Positions 39,325 to 47,572 of a stretch of 64,000 nt of DNA are shown one piece after another; the stretch's first letter is position 1; each line of letters begins with the position of its first letter. Source of the stretch: a virus; IMG/VR virus record IMGVR_UViG_3300035698_010610, positions 1 to 64,000 of that record. One strand, 5' to 3'. Below the pieces are notes generated by a model that was given only the letters and a program-made list of their open reading frames with translations, ran no database searches and was not told where the DNA came from. A program made the position numbers and the translations under genes.

Positions 39325-40032
39325 ATGGCAAACGCAACCACCACCGACCTGCATTCTGGTGACCTCGTTGACCTCCGCCCCTCCGCCTTGGCTGCCCTGG
39401 CCCTCGACCCCAAAGCCGAGAACAACCTCAAAGCCTACGTCTCGCGGGTAGTGAAAAACGGCCGCGTAGCTGTCCGCACCGCCAACGGGGACAACATCAA
39501 ACTTGACCGCAAAGACATGCGGCCCCACGAGACGAGCATGCAGCGGGAAACCCGCCGCGTAAATGACCTGGAAGCTGCTGCCAGTGCGTGCCGCGAAGAA
39601 TTGTCGGCCTGGACGGCTACCATCGAGAAAGCCGTAGCGGATCGCCGCGAGCGGTTGGAGCAAGTCGCCGAAGGGGTGGAGTCCATCACGGAGTGGGTGA
39701 GGTGGCACGCTGAGGACGCAGTCCGAGATGAGGCTATATTGGCTCACGCCGACCGCTTCGGGCTGCTCACCGTCGTTGAGAGGGCCTTGAGGGGCGACCT
39801 GGCGTTGGTTGACGCAGGACGCAAATTCGAGGAGATCGAAACCCTGATGACCAAGCAGTTGATCGAGTCGCCGTACCGTCATTCATCGTCGTCCCACGCC
39901 TCCACTTTGACCGAAGCAATCGGCGTTGAGGCCCTGGCCAAACTCCTCCAATCGTACGGGGTCCGAGCCACCCCGCGCAGCATCATGCAATGGCACTTCT
40001 CTACTGCTGACACGATCGCAAAAGCGTGGTAG
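39325..40032 (+). CDS. Hypothetical protein with coiled coil
   Basis: A 235-residue protein from MANATTTDLHSGDLVDLRPS. The first 80 residues look like a small barrel with KNGRVAVRTANGDNIKLDRKD. A coiled coil follows (VNDLEAAASACREELSAW to RRERLEQVAEGVES). The C-terminus is helical. AAGGGAGAG precedes the ATG. The family is unknown. Confidence 0.7.
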   Translation: MANATTTDLHSGDLVDLRPSALAALALDPKAENNLKAYVSRVVKNGRVAVRTANGDNIKLDRKDMRPHETSMQRETRRVNDLEAAASACREELSAWTATIEKAVADRRERLEQVAEGVESITEWVRWHAEDAVRDEAILAHADRFGLLTVVERALRGDLALVDAGRKFEEIETLMTKQLIESPYRHSSSSHASTLTEAIGVEALAKLLQSYGVRATPRSIMQWHFSTADTIAKAW

Positions 40033-40111
40033 CACTTGCAGCAGCCGGGGTCGCCTACACGAGGGCGGCCCTTTCACCTACGCCTGCTGACCCCCGAACC
40101 CGGAGAGTATG

Positions 40112-40351
40112 ATGAACGATAAACTCACCTTTCAGCCGAAAGATACGACCAAGTGGGGTCACGACACCGTAGCCCTGTACCGACGCTACAATAATTTCTT
40201 CGAGGCGGTGGAGGACCGGGACTCACTCCGCAGGCATGGATGGTTCGTTGATTCGGCTTACCCCCACGCTTACCTCACCGGCTGGGAAACCCACGCCGTC
40301 ATCGCCGTCACCCACCAAACCCCGACCCGGCGTAGTTGCGCGTCCACCTAA
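40112..40351 (+). CDS. Hypothetical small protein
   Basis: A 79-residue protein from MNDKLTFQPKDTTKWGHD, with a second ATG three bases upstream. GGAGAG lies seven bases before the chosen start. It is aromatic-rich (YRRYNNFFEAVEDRDS) with no recognised domain. Confidence 0.62.
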   Translation: MNDKLTFQPKDTTKWGHDTVALYRRYNNFFEAVEDRDSLRRHGWFVDSAYPHAYLTGWETHAVIAVTHQTPTRRSCAST

Positions 40352-40382
40352 CAACACGGCTGCACAACCAAGGAGAGAAGCG

Positions 40383-40673
40383 ATGACATCCACAAGCGAT
40401 GTGCGGATCGAATGCAATCGCCTAGGCCTCTCGCTGGAGGACGACAAAGACAGTCAGTGCTATCGCGCGACCGCACCGGAAGGCCGCCGATTCGAGCCTG
40501 ACCTGCACGAGCTAATCGCGGTGTATGGTGGTGGTTTCGTTGGAAACGGTGCTGCCAAGGTGGAGGCGCGGATTGACCTCCTCGGCCGCTTGCGGGACTA
40601 CCGCAGCTTGGAGCCCTGCGACAATCCAGATTGCGACTGGTGCCACCCTGTTCCTGACCCGGCCGACACTTGA
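40383..40673 (+). CDS. Hypothetical protein with C-terminal Cys cluster
   Basis: A 96-residue protein from MTSTSDVRIECNRLGLSLED with AAGGAGAG upstream. The end carries CDNPDCDWCH, a likely metal site. Unknown role. Confidence 0.65.
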   Translation: MTSTSDVRIECNRLGLSLEDDKDSQCYRATAPEGRRFEPDLHELIAVYGGGFVGNGAAKVEARIDLLGRLRDYRSLEPCDNPDCDWCHPVPDPADT

Positions 40674-40693
40674 CCCCAAAAAGGAAAGAAGCG

Positions 40694-41002
40694 ATGCACG
40701 TCCAGACGCGATTCAAGGAAGTGCTGACAAGTCGTCGATGGCACGTCGAAATCACCTGGAAAGTCTCGGCTGAAGTGACACTACCAATGGGGCAAATCGA
40801 CCTCCAGACCCTTTCGCCCATCCGTGTTGTTTGCCGAGACGTTCACGACCGCGTCCGCTGGATCGAGCCAATCGGCCCCCGTATGTCTACCGCGATGTCT
40901 CAGGGTTGTATGCGACGGTCGCGCAATCAAGAGAAGACGTGGCTTTGCCTTTGCAAAGCCTTGTACCAGGAAGCCCGCAATCAAGAGGAGAGAAGTCGAT
41001 GA
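40694..41002 (+). CDS. Hypothetical protein
   Basis: A 102-residue protein from MHVQTRFKEVLTSRRWHVE with AAAGGAAAG upstream. The first half is strand-rich, and the second half is Arg/Cys/Met-rich, ending in an overlap (ATGA) with the next gene. No family. Confidence 0.6.
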   Translation: MHVQTRFKEVLTSRRWHVEITWKVSAEVTLPMGQIDLQTLSPIRVVCRDVHDRVRWIEPIGPRMSTAMSQGCMRRSRNQEKTWLCLCKALYQEARNQEERSR

Positions 41003-41205
41003 CCACGTTCACGCCGCAGGCCGCGCACCGCCAGGGATTCCGCGACGGCGCCGCAGGCCGCCAAACCAACTGCTCGCTGGCTGGGCATCGCGACCAATGC
41101 ATCGGCGACGCCTACCTGGATGGATGGGAACTCGGATGCTCGCGACACGCTGACACGCCAGACAACCGCGAGGCCGTCGCCCGACGGATCGCCGTCACCA
41201 ACTGA
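40999..41205 (+). CDS. Hypothetical protein
   Basis: A 68-residue protein from MTTFTPQAAHRQGFRDGAAG, with Cys and His residues that could bind a metal (NCSLAGHRDQC). GAGGAGAG precedes the ATG, which overlaps the previous stop. Confidence 0.62.
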   Translation: MTTFTPQAAHRQGFRDGAAGRQTNCSLAGHRDQCIGDAYLDGWELGCSRHADTPDNREAVARRIAVTN

Positions 41206-41225
41206 CCCCGACCCGGAGAGAAGCA

Positions 41226-41630
41226 ATGAACGCAACCGACCCGATGACACCAGCAACCCATAACGGCATTTTCACCGTCACGTCTGCCGCCTCCGGCAGC
41301 CATCGGACATTCCGCATCAAAACGCAGAGGGACGACTCCACCTTCGCACCCGGAGAGCGGGTCGTCGCCCTACTGACCGGGGCGGACAACAGCCACGACT
41401 GTAAGGGGTTCGGGTTCATCAAACCCGACGGCCGCATCATCGTCTGGAAGAAACATCGCGGGACGGACATGGAACGGTTCGCCCGAATGCTCGAACGACT
41501 CGACGCCCACGAGGCCGCCGGGCACGTCCAGGTACAGGTTGAGGGGCGTTGCCGCCGATGTAACCGCCGCCTGACTACCCCCGAATCCGTTGCCGCCGGA
41601 ATCGGCCCGGTCTGCGACGGCCGCGACTGA
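41226..41630 (+). CDS. DUF6011-like zinc-finger protein
   Basis: A 134-residue protein. The C-terminal GRCRRCNRRLTTPESVAAGIGPVC is the DUF6011 treble-clef-like zinc motif common in phages and plasmids. The N-terminal part is strand-rich (GIFTVTSAASGSHRTFRIKT). It is probably a nucleic-acid-binding accessory protein. CCCGGAGAG precedes the start. Confidence 0.8.
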   Translation: MNATDPMTPATHNGIFTVTSAASGSHRTFRIKTQRDDSTFAPGERVVALLTGADNSHDCKGFGFIKPDGRIIVWKKHRGTDMERFARMLERLDAHEAAGHVQVQVEGRCRRCNRRLTTPESVAAGIGPVCDGRD

Positions 41631-41657
41631 ACCAACCGCCAACCCGGAGACTGAACA

Positions 41658-41957
41658 ATGCCACGCACATCGCTCGCTGATAACGTCGATCAACTCGGAT
41701 GGATCAAGGCTAAGATCGCCAACCTCAAACAGCGAGAGGACCAACTGAAGGCCGTCATCGTTGCGAGCGGGAAAACTGCCGCCGAGGGCAACCTATTTCG
41801 CGTCACCGTGTCGCGGTCCGAGGTCGCCGCCATCGACTGGAAGGCCATCGCAGCAAAAATGCACCCATCCGTGCAACTGATAACGGCGCACACATCGCAC
41901 GCCGACCGGGACACGGTCCGCTGCGTTGCCAAGACCGGCCGACCCGCGACCGCTTGA
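41658..41957 (+). CDS. Hypothetical phage protein
   Basis: A 99-residue protein. A helix (LGWIKAKIANLKQREDQLKAVIVASG) is followed by LFRVTVSRSEVAAIDWKAIAAKM. This helix-then-strand layout with a late Lys helix occurs in small phage proteins that sit by recombination or Gam-type genes, but I cannot assign a function. Confidence 0.68.
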   Translation: MPRTSLADNVDQLGWIKAKIANLKQREDQLKAVIVASGKTAAEGNLFRVTVSRSEVAAIDWKAIAAKMHPSVQLITAHTSHADRDTVRCVAKTGRPATA

Positions 41958-42033
41958 CCTACTCGGCTGGGTGACGGCGACCGTCCACCGTTGGGCGGTC
42001 GCCACTTTTCAACCGCAAGCCCAAGGGAGAATA

Positions 42034-42327
42034 ATGCCCATCACGTTCGACTGGACCGAGGAAATTGACACCCCCGACTTGTTCCTCAGAATCGAATACG
42101 AGATCACGGCGCACGAGGTCGGACCGGCCGACGGCTGGGCCATCGACGAAGCGTTCGCCGTCGGCGTTGCGTCCCAACCGGCAGGCACCGACCCGGCCCC
42201 CATTCCTATCAATGACGGCCTGAGCGGCGAACTCGGTGTTGCCCTGCTGCGGCGGGCGCGGAGGAATTGGGAGCTAGAAACCGAACTGCGGGACGCCGCC
42301 GAGCGTCATCACAACAGCACCCTCTGA
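42034..42327 (+). CDS. Hypothetical protein
   Basis: A 97-residue acidic protein from MPITFDWTEEIDTPDLFLRI with AAGGGAGA upstream. Strands fill the first half and a helix (VALLRRARRNWELETELRD) the second. No family. Confidence 0.65.
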   Translation: MPITFDWTEEIDTPDLFLRIEYEITAHEVGPADGWAIDEAFAVGVASQPAGTDPAPIPINDGLSGELGVALLRRARRNWELETELRDAAERHHNSTL

Positions 42328-42340
42328 CCCGGAGAGATTG

Positions 42341-42595
42341 ATGATCGCCTCAACGTACGTCTACCGGTACAACGGCCACTGGCGAAACCCACTGAGCCCG
42401 GCCCGGCAATACTGCTCGCGTATCGCCGCAACTATGGCTATGCTCAATACCGCCACTGACCTGCTGGCTAGTGCCAACGAGCAACTGAACAAAGCCAACG
42501 CCAACCCTGACCCGGACGTTTTTACTGCACGGCGATTGGACGCTCGCGAATACGTTGAAGGCTCGTTTCCCGTTGACCCCGACCAAGGAGAGTGA
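42341..42595 (+). CDS. Hypothetical protein preceding the AAA+ gene
   Basis: An 84-residue protein from MIASTYVYRYNGHWRNPLS, helical in the middle (TMAMLNTATDLLASANEQLN), with a CCCGGAGAG site. It ends three bases before the AAA+ start and may belong to that module. Confidence 0.65.
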   Translation: MIASTYVYRYNGHWRNPLSPARQYCSRIAATMAMLNTATDLLASANEQLNKANANPDPDVFTARRLDAREYVEGSFPVDPDQGE

Positions 42596-42598
42596 GTA

Positions 42599-44170
42599 AT
42601 GAAACTGATCGACAAAGTAAAACACGCCCGCCGCGTTTCCGTGCCGCTGGTCGGGATTACAACCGCCGATCCGATGGCGACGATGCGGTCCCTGGCTAAT
42701 GGCCTGCAAAACGGCCCTATCGTCGCGTGGGACTGTGTCCGTGGGTTGTGGGGCGTCAATACCGGCGGGGACGAATTGGCTGACGTCCTCAACGAAGGGG
42801 CTGCCCCCGAAGATCGCGGCGGCTCCCCGATGGAGGTGCTGGAGTTGGGACTGCGGACGAACTCGGACGGAACACCCCGCATTCCGGCCGAGTCCATCAT
42901 CGTGATTCTGCAAGCCGGTGCCTACATCGAACGGCCGGAGGTTCAGCAAGGCGTCTGGAATCTGCGAGACCTGTTCAAACAGGACCGCCGAATGCTCATC
43001 TTGATGGACGCTGGTTTGCAACTGCCCGCGTTCATCAAGGACGACATTGTCCTGATGGAAGACCCGTTGCCAGGCCCGGATGAACTGAAAGCGATCATCA
43101 CGGACATTGACGCCGCTGCCAACAAATGCCCTGTTTGCGTCGGGACCAAAAAGGTCGGCGGCCTCACCTGCGAGGAGTGCAAAGGCAGGGGCGTCACGAA
43201 ACGGAAACCGTTGACCGGTCCGCAGATCAGCCACGCCATTGAGGCCGTGCGTGGGCTGCCCGCATTCTCAGCAGAACAAGCGACCGCTATGGCGCTGCGG
43301 AAGAACGGCGTCGACATCGACCACCTGTGGGAGATAAAACGCAAACAGGTCGAGCAAACGCGAGGCTTGAGCGTCTACCGGGGCGGTGAGAAATTCGCGG
43401 CCCTCGGCGGGCTGGGTGCGATCAAAGCGCACCTGTCAGCCATTATGACGGGCCGCAAACCGCCGACATGCATCGTCTGGCTCGACGAAGTTGAGAAGAC
43501 CGGCATCGCCCACACCGGAGACACGAGTGGGGTAAACGCCGATCAGAACGGTGTCCTGTTGACTGAGATGGAAGATCACGACATCTACGGCGTCATGCTC
43601 CTCGGCGTGCCCGGGGCTGGGAAATCGGCGATCTGCAAAGCGGCCGGGGCTGAATTCGGTTGCCCGGTCATTCGCCTTGACCTGGGCGGGATGCAGGGAC
43701 CGCACGTCGGCGAGTCGCAGCAATTCATCAGGCACGCCCTCAAGGTTGTCTGGGCCATCGGCGGCGACTCAACGCTATGGCTGGCCACGAGCAACTCCAT
43801 CGACGGGCTCGACGCCGCGATGCGTAGCCGGTTTTGCGATACGTTCTTTTTCGACCTGCCGAGCAAAGCGGAGCGGTCTGCGATCTGGAAAGTCTGGTTG
43901 GATCTTTACCCGGACGTTGATGGATCAGAGAAGCCGAGCGATGATGGATGGGTCGGCCGAAACATCCGGCGATGCGTCGAGAAGGCGTGGCGGATGAACG
44001 TGTCGCTAACGGACGCGGCGAAGGCTGTCCTGCCGGTCGGACGTTTGGAAGCGGAAACCATTGACCGGCTCCGCTCCGGTGCCCATAAGCGATACCTCGA
44101 CGCGACCCGCGAAGGCGTCTACGAGAAACCCCGCACTGCGACTCGGTCGCGAGCGGTTGACATAGCGTAG
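42599..44170 (+). CDS. AAA+ ATPase with circularly permuted core
   Basis: A 523-residue protein related to Ycf46-type AAA+ enzymes. An inactive-looking N-terminal domain spans about residues 1-170. A DnaJ-like zinc finger (CPVC and CEECKGRG) lies near 177-195. Unusually, the Walker B strand TCIVWLDEVEK (about 288-298) with the following GDTSG and VLLTEMED comes before Walker A GVPGAGKS (about 336-343). After it come VGESQQFIRHALKVV, sensor 1 LWLATSNS (about 397) and an Arg-finger-like MRSRF. Standard relatives have A before B, so the core looks permuted. It is followed by DUF1257- and DUF2997-like partners. Confidence 0.85.
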   Translation: MKLIDKVKHARRVSVPLVGITTADPMATMRSLANGLQNGPIVAWDCVRGLWGVNTGGDELADVLNEGAAPEDRGGSPMEVLELGLRTNSDGTPRIPAESIIVILQAGAYIERPEVQQGVWNLRDLFKQDRRMLILMDAGLQLPAFIKDDIVLMEDPLPGPDELKAIITDIDAAANKCPVCVGTKKVGGLTCEECKGRGVTKRKPLTGPQISHAIEAVRGLPAFSAEQATAMALRKNGVDIDHLWEIKRKQVEQTRGLSVYRGGEKFAALGGLGAIKAHLSAIMTGRKPPTCIVWLDEVEKTGIAHTGDTSGVNADQNGVLLTEMEDHDIYGVMLLGVPGAGKSAICKAAGAEFGCPVIRLDLGGMQGPHVGESQQFIRHALKVVWAIGGDSTLWLATSNSIDGLDAAMRSRFCDTFFFDLPSKAERSAIWKVWLDLYPDVDGSEKPSDDGWVGRNIRRCVEKAWRMNVSLTDAAKAVLPVGRLEAETIDRLRSGAHKRYLDATREGVYEKPRTATRSRAVDIA

Positions 44171-44229
44171 CCCGGGCAGGGAAGGGGCTTTTTCCTGCAT
44201 CCCGCCAACAACCAACTGGAGAAAAACCG

Positions 44230-45123
44230 ATGAGCGTTCTGAATGAAAACACCGTCGTCCTTGATGTCTGCTTCCGTCGTCCGGGGATCAGCCGCAAAGG
44301 AGCCCTCGATCGGGTAGTAACCGAGGCTGACAAAGGCATGTTGCGGCTCGGCAAACAGATCGTCGTGTCTGAGGAATATGTCGCCGTGAACGGCGTCGTT
44401 TCCAAGTTCAAGCGGTGGGTGGAGACGCGAGCCGTCCCTACAGGCGGGCTCAGGGAGGGTGCATACCGCATCCCAGTTGACTTACTCCCCAACGTCTACG
44501 CCCGGCTGGAAGAAACGAAAGCGGCGTACGCAGTTGCTGCCGACAAATTCTGTGCAGCTTTCCCTGAGTTGAAAGCCAAAGCGAAACTGGCCCTCGCTGA
44601 CCAGTACGACGAAAGCAACTACGCCAGCCCGGAACGACTCCGTGCCGCATTCCGGGTCGAGCATCGCCTGATCGACTACGGGGTGCCTGACGCTGCGAAA
44701 TTGGGCGAAGCGATCCACAACATTGAGGCCACTGCGGCCGACAAGGAGTTGCATGAAGCAGCCGAAGTCTGCAAGCTCGCCCTCCGCACTTCGATGCTTG
44801 ACATTATGAAGCGGTTGCAAAGCGCTTTGACAATTCGTGCTGACGGGAAAAAGGGCACGCTGCGTGACGCAACGTACGACCAGATTACCGAATTCCTTGA
44901 CTTGTTCCACAAGCGGGACATCTTCAGCGACGCCGCCACGAAAGACCTTGTTGCGAAAGCAAAGGGAGTCCTGTCCGGGACTGACGGCTTTGTTTCGGCT
45001 GATGAATTGCGGACCAACGAGGGCTTTCGGTTGCAAGCCGCAACCACAACAAGCGAAATCGTTGCAACACTCAGTATGCTGGTTGAAACGTCAACCGCCC
45101 GTGCCATCCAATTGCCCGATTAA
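44230..45123 (+). CDS. Helical partner protein of the AAA+ module
   Basis: A 297-residue protein from MSVLNENTVVLDVCFRRPG. It is almost entirely helical, with a long central section (KLALADQYDESNYASPERLRAAF). The layout recalls DUF3150-like proteins next to MoxR-type AAA+ genes in phages, but I am not sure of that family. CTGGAGAAAA precedes the ATG. It probably works with the AAA+ ATPase. Confidence 0.7.
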   Translation: MSVLNENTVVLDVCFRRPGISRKGALDRVVTEADKGMLRLGKQIVVSEEYVAVNGVVSKFKRWVETRAVPTGGLREGAYRIPVDLLPNVYARLEETKAAYAVAADKFCAAFPELKAKAKLALADQYDESNYASPERLRAAFRVEHRLIDYGVPDAAKLGEAIHNIEATAADKELHEAAEVCKLALRTSMLDIMKRLQSALTIRADGKKGTLRDATYDQITEFLDLFHKRDIFSDAATKDLVAKAKGVLSGTDGFVSADELRTNEGFRLQAATTTSEIVATLSMLVETSTARAIQLPD

Positions 45124-45176
45124 CACCAAACCCCAGGAAAGCGAGGTGCGTCATTTCACACGTTGCCAAAATCGAC

Positions 45177-45611
45177 ATGGCGATAAAAGACCTCGCCGCC
45201 TTTGCTAAGGCGGTGGAACTACTCGGCGGAACTTACCACCCCGCCAAGACAAAGTGGCGATGGTTCGGGACGTGGGTGCAGGACTACAACGAGGGCGACG
45301 CCGCCTACAAACACGGTATCGACCCGAAGCGGTACGGAACCGCTGACGCTGGCGTTGTCACGATGCCCGGTTGCAATTGGGATGTCGGCATTTACAAGCA
45401 CCCGACCAAGCCGGGCGTCTACGTTCCCGTGTTTGATTTCTTCACTGGCGGACACGGGCTGGTCAAGGCCCTCGGCGGGCAGGAATTGCAGGGGCTCAAA
45501 ATCCGATACGCTGCGGAGGTAACAAAGAAGAAACTCCGCAAAAATGGATACAAGGTCAGGGAGTCGCAGGACAAATGCGGCCGCCCGAAACTGGTCGCCA
45601 CCAAACTCTAA
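45177..45611 (+). CDS. DUF1257/Ycf35-like protein
   Basis: A 144-residue protein. YNEGDAAYKHGIDPKRYGTADAGVVTMPGCNWDVGIYKHPTKPGVYVP is close to the Ycf35/DUF1257 pattern, where a predicted copper- or nucleotide-free small fold of unknown function travels with Ycf46-type ATPases and DUF2997. The C-terminus is basic (RKNGYKVRESQDKCGRPKL). No strong binding site is visible at the ATG. Confidence 0.78.
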   Translation: MAIKDLAAFAKAVELLGGTYHPAKTKWRWFGTWVQDYNEGDAAYKHGIDPKRYGTADAGVVTMPGCNWDVGIYKHPTKPGVYVPVFDFFTGGHGLVKALGGQELQGLKIRYAAEVTKKKLRKNGYKVRESQDKCGRPKLVATKL

Positions 45612-45627
45612 CGCGAGGACAATCAAC

Positions 45628-45813
45628 ATGGCGAAGGTCACAGTTGAATTCGACGAGAACGGCAACCCGACTATCGACGTGTCGGGGATGGACGGCAGCG
45701 GGTGCGAAGCGGAGACCCGCGAACTTGAAGAAGCCCTCGGCACCCGAGCGGGCAATACCCGGAAGCCCGAATACCACCGGGCACCGAAGCAGCAACAACG
45801 TCGCAGTCTGTAA
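45628..45813 (+). CDS. DUF2997-like protein
   Basis: A 61-residue protein. VEFDENGNPTIDVSGMDGSGCEAETRELEEALG fits DUF2997, in which a strand pair is followed by GxxCxxxT and an acidic helix. The basic tail is likely disordered. In cyanobacteria and plastid-related genomes DUF2997 sits beside Ycf35 and Ycf46, and the same trio is present here. Confidence 0.75.
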   Translation: MAKVTVEFDENGNPTIDVSGMDGSGCEAETRELEEALGTRAGNTRKPEYHRAPKQQQRRSL

Positions 45814-45839
45814 TATCACCACCCACACGGGAGAGTAAG

Positions 45840-46091
45840 ATGGCGAAGGAAACCGTTCTGCACGTTACGGCCAACGGGCTCGTTCAGTTTATCTGGAACG
45901 ATGAATTGTCCGTACTGCTCGAAGAAGGGCCAGCCGAAGTTCGTCGGGTGTCGCACGTCGAATTCGATGCCAGCACCCAAGGATGGACGGCTGACCTCTC
46001 CCCGGTGAACGGCCCGACGCTCGGACCGTTCCCAACCCGCCAGGACGCCCTGGCGGCCGAAGTCGAATGGCTGCGCGCCAACGACTTTTGA
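45840..46091 (+). CDS. Hypothetical protein
   Basis: An 83-residue protein from MAKETVLHVTANGLVQFIW with GGGAGAGT upstream. Strands are followed by TRQDALAAEVEWLRAN, a pattern seen in small phage proteins of unknown function. Confidence 0.68.
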   Translation: MAKETVLHVTANGLVQFIWNDELSVLLEEGPAEVRRVSHVEFDASTQGWTADLSPVNGPTLGPFPTRQDALAAEVEWLRANDF

Positions 46092-46149
46092 TCGTCCCCC
46101 GAGCAATGCCCGCCGCGTCCGTTGGGCGCGGCGGGCCGAAAGGACTCTA

Positions 46150-46479
46150 TTGCGACACCGCCGCCAACTCTGCAATCGTCAACTGGAGGAATTGGGCATT
46201 CGCCCTACCGCCACATGGCAGGTCGGTGGTCTGCAACCGGGCGATGTTGTCCGGCTGTTGATCGTCGCCGAAGAAGCAGTGCCGCGTGCGATAACCGTCA
46301 CCGTGACGCACGTTATGCACCACGGCCACTACATCGTGGCCCACGCCGTTTGCAAAACGGACGGGCAAGCCGTTGAGTTCCGTTTGCCCGTTGAACGCCC
46401 TGACGAATGGGGCGTTGTCTCTTGCCGACTCGTCACCCGATCAAATACCCAATTGCACCCGTCCCGATGGAGGAGATGA
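46150..46479 (+). CDS. Hypothetical protein, start uncertain
   Basis: A frame of about 109 residues opening with TTG at 46150. VGGLQPGDVVRLLIVAEEAVPRAITVTVTHVMHHGHYIV looks like a genuine small barrel, so the gene is probably real, while its start may be an internal codon. It ends in an ATGA overlap with the next gene. Confidence 0.55.
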   Translation: MRHRRQLCNRQLEELGIRPTATWQVGGLQPGDVVRLLIVAEEAVPRAITVTVTHVMHHGHYIVAHAVCKTDGQAVEFRLPVERPDEWGVVSCRLVTRSNTQLHPSRWRR

Positions 46480-46760
46480 TGGTCACAAAAGAACAATTCG
46501 CCGAGGAAGAACGCCGAGCGTCCATCGCATTTATCAACCAGCCCGAAAAGTGGCCGTTGAAATCCGGGCTGCCCATGAAGCGCCGCACCGGGGTGCCGGG
46601 AGAATTGCCCGATCATTGCGTCATCCTGCACCCGCCGTTCGTTGCGGGCGGCCCCGCTGAACTCCATTCGTGGGCTGATGACACTTCCATTTCAAAAGAA
46701 CCGGTCCACACGTACGGCTCGGCCGCCGAATGCGTTGCCGACGGCTGGGTCGTTGACTGA
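46479..46760 (+). CDS. Hypothetical protein
   Basis: A 93-residue protein from MVTKEQFAEEERRASIAF with GGAGGAG upstream. A second ATG three bases before is equally possible. It has a helical N-terminus and Pro-rich middle. No family. Confidence 0.62.
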   Translation: MVTKEQFAEEERRASIAFINQPEKWPLKSGLPMKRRTGVPGELPDHCVILHPPFVAGGPAELHSWADDTSISKEPVHTYGSAAECVADGWVVD

Positions 46761-46789
46761 ACCGCAACGCCATCACGAGAGGATGGGAC

Positions 46790-47086
46790 ATGCCGCGAAC
46801 ACTGAAATTCAAACGGAAATACCGCCGCTGGCTGGATGCCGACAAACAGGTGCAAGTCGAACAGATGGCCATGTTCGGCTTTTCGTACCGGGCTATGGGC
46901 GAGGTTATCCTCGGCATCCCGGCGAAGTCCGACACCAACGAGGCGAGGGCTGCGAGGCACGCCTGCATGCAGTACATTCACACCACGAGCATTCGGCTGC
47001 GGCAGTGGCGGAACTGTGAAAGCGTCGTGGCGAAAAACACGGCGTATCGGGCCGCGAAGACTGGCCGCCGCAAGCGGCGTGCCTAA
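46790..47086 (+). CDS. Hypothetical basic protein with HTH-like segment
   Basis: A 98-residue protein from MPRTLKFKRKYRRWLDADK. VEQMAMFGFSYRAMGEVILGIP resembles a helix-turn-helix, and the tail is Arg/Lys-rich. It is a plausible DNA-binding regulator in the array. The family is unknown. Confidence 0.65.
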   Translation: MPRTLKFKRKYRRWLDADKQVQVEQMAMFGFSYRAMGEVILGIPAKSDTNEARAARHACMQYIHTTSIRLRQWRNCESVVAKNTAYRAAKTGRRKRRA

Positions 47087-47161
47087 CGAATCTGGGTCGC
47101 CCGCTGTCGGGTTTACGCTTGGTTGCCCGGCGGCGGGTGTTTTTACGAAGGGAGAATTGTA

Positions 47162-47365
47162 GTGGACAACTGCCTTTCTATCAGTACGTCGCGACCGGAC
47201 TACATCGACATTTCTATTTCCGAAGAGTCCGCCGATTGCATCGTTATTTGCATTTCCGACGCAGACGCCGACATTGCCGAGGCCGCTATAAGTTCTGCCG
47301 ACGCACGCACGCTGGCCGAGGGGCTTATCAAGCTTGCCGACGACGTCACAAAGGGAGAATCGTAA
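47162..47365 (+). CDS. Small acidic protein
   Basis: A 67-residue protein from a GTG with GGGAGAATTG upstream. It is Asp/Ile-rich (IDISISEESADCIVICISDADADI) and ends in a helix. The stop overlaps the next ATG (TAATG). Unknown role. Confidence 0.58.
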   Translation: MDNCLSISTSRPDYIDISISEESADCIVICISDADADIAEAAISSADARTLAEGLIKLADDVTKGES

Positions 47366-47550
47366 TGGGATACCACGAAAACTTTCACACGAACGCGGGT
47401 GGGTTCGCCGCTGTTGACGTTCGCGAGGACGGCGTTTTCCTCGACTGTGAAGACTGCGAGGGCGACACGTCAACGCTGTACCTTGACGCGAACGAGGCCG
47501 TCAAGTTGGCAGGCATACCGACCCGTGCCGCTGACTCGTTGAAACCGTAA
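47365..47550 (+). CDS. Small acidic protein
   Basis: A 61-residue protein from MGYHENFHTNAGGFAAVDV with CLDCEDCEGDTSTLYLDANEA-like acidic strands, GGGAGAAT upstream and a TAATG start. It may pair with the preceding acidic protein. The overall charge suggests a DNA mimic or inhibitor, but this is only a guess. Confidence 0.58.
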   Translation: MGYHENFHTNAGGFAAVDVREDGVFLDCEDCEGDTSTLYLDANEAVKLAGIPTRAADSLKP

Positions 47551-47572
47551 CACCAACTGAACGGAGGCGACG

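Noticed and set aside
42350-43234. Minus-strand frame of 294 codons opposite the AAA+ gene
   Set aside because: Shadow of the AAA+ gene, no motif.
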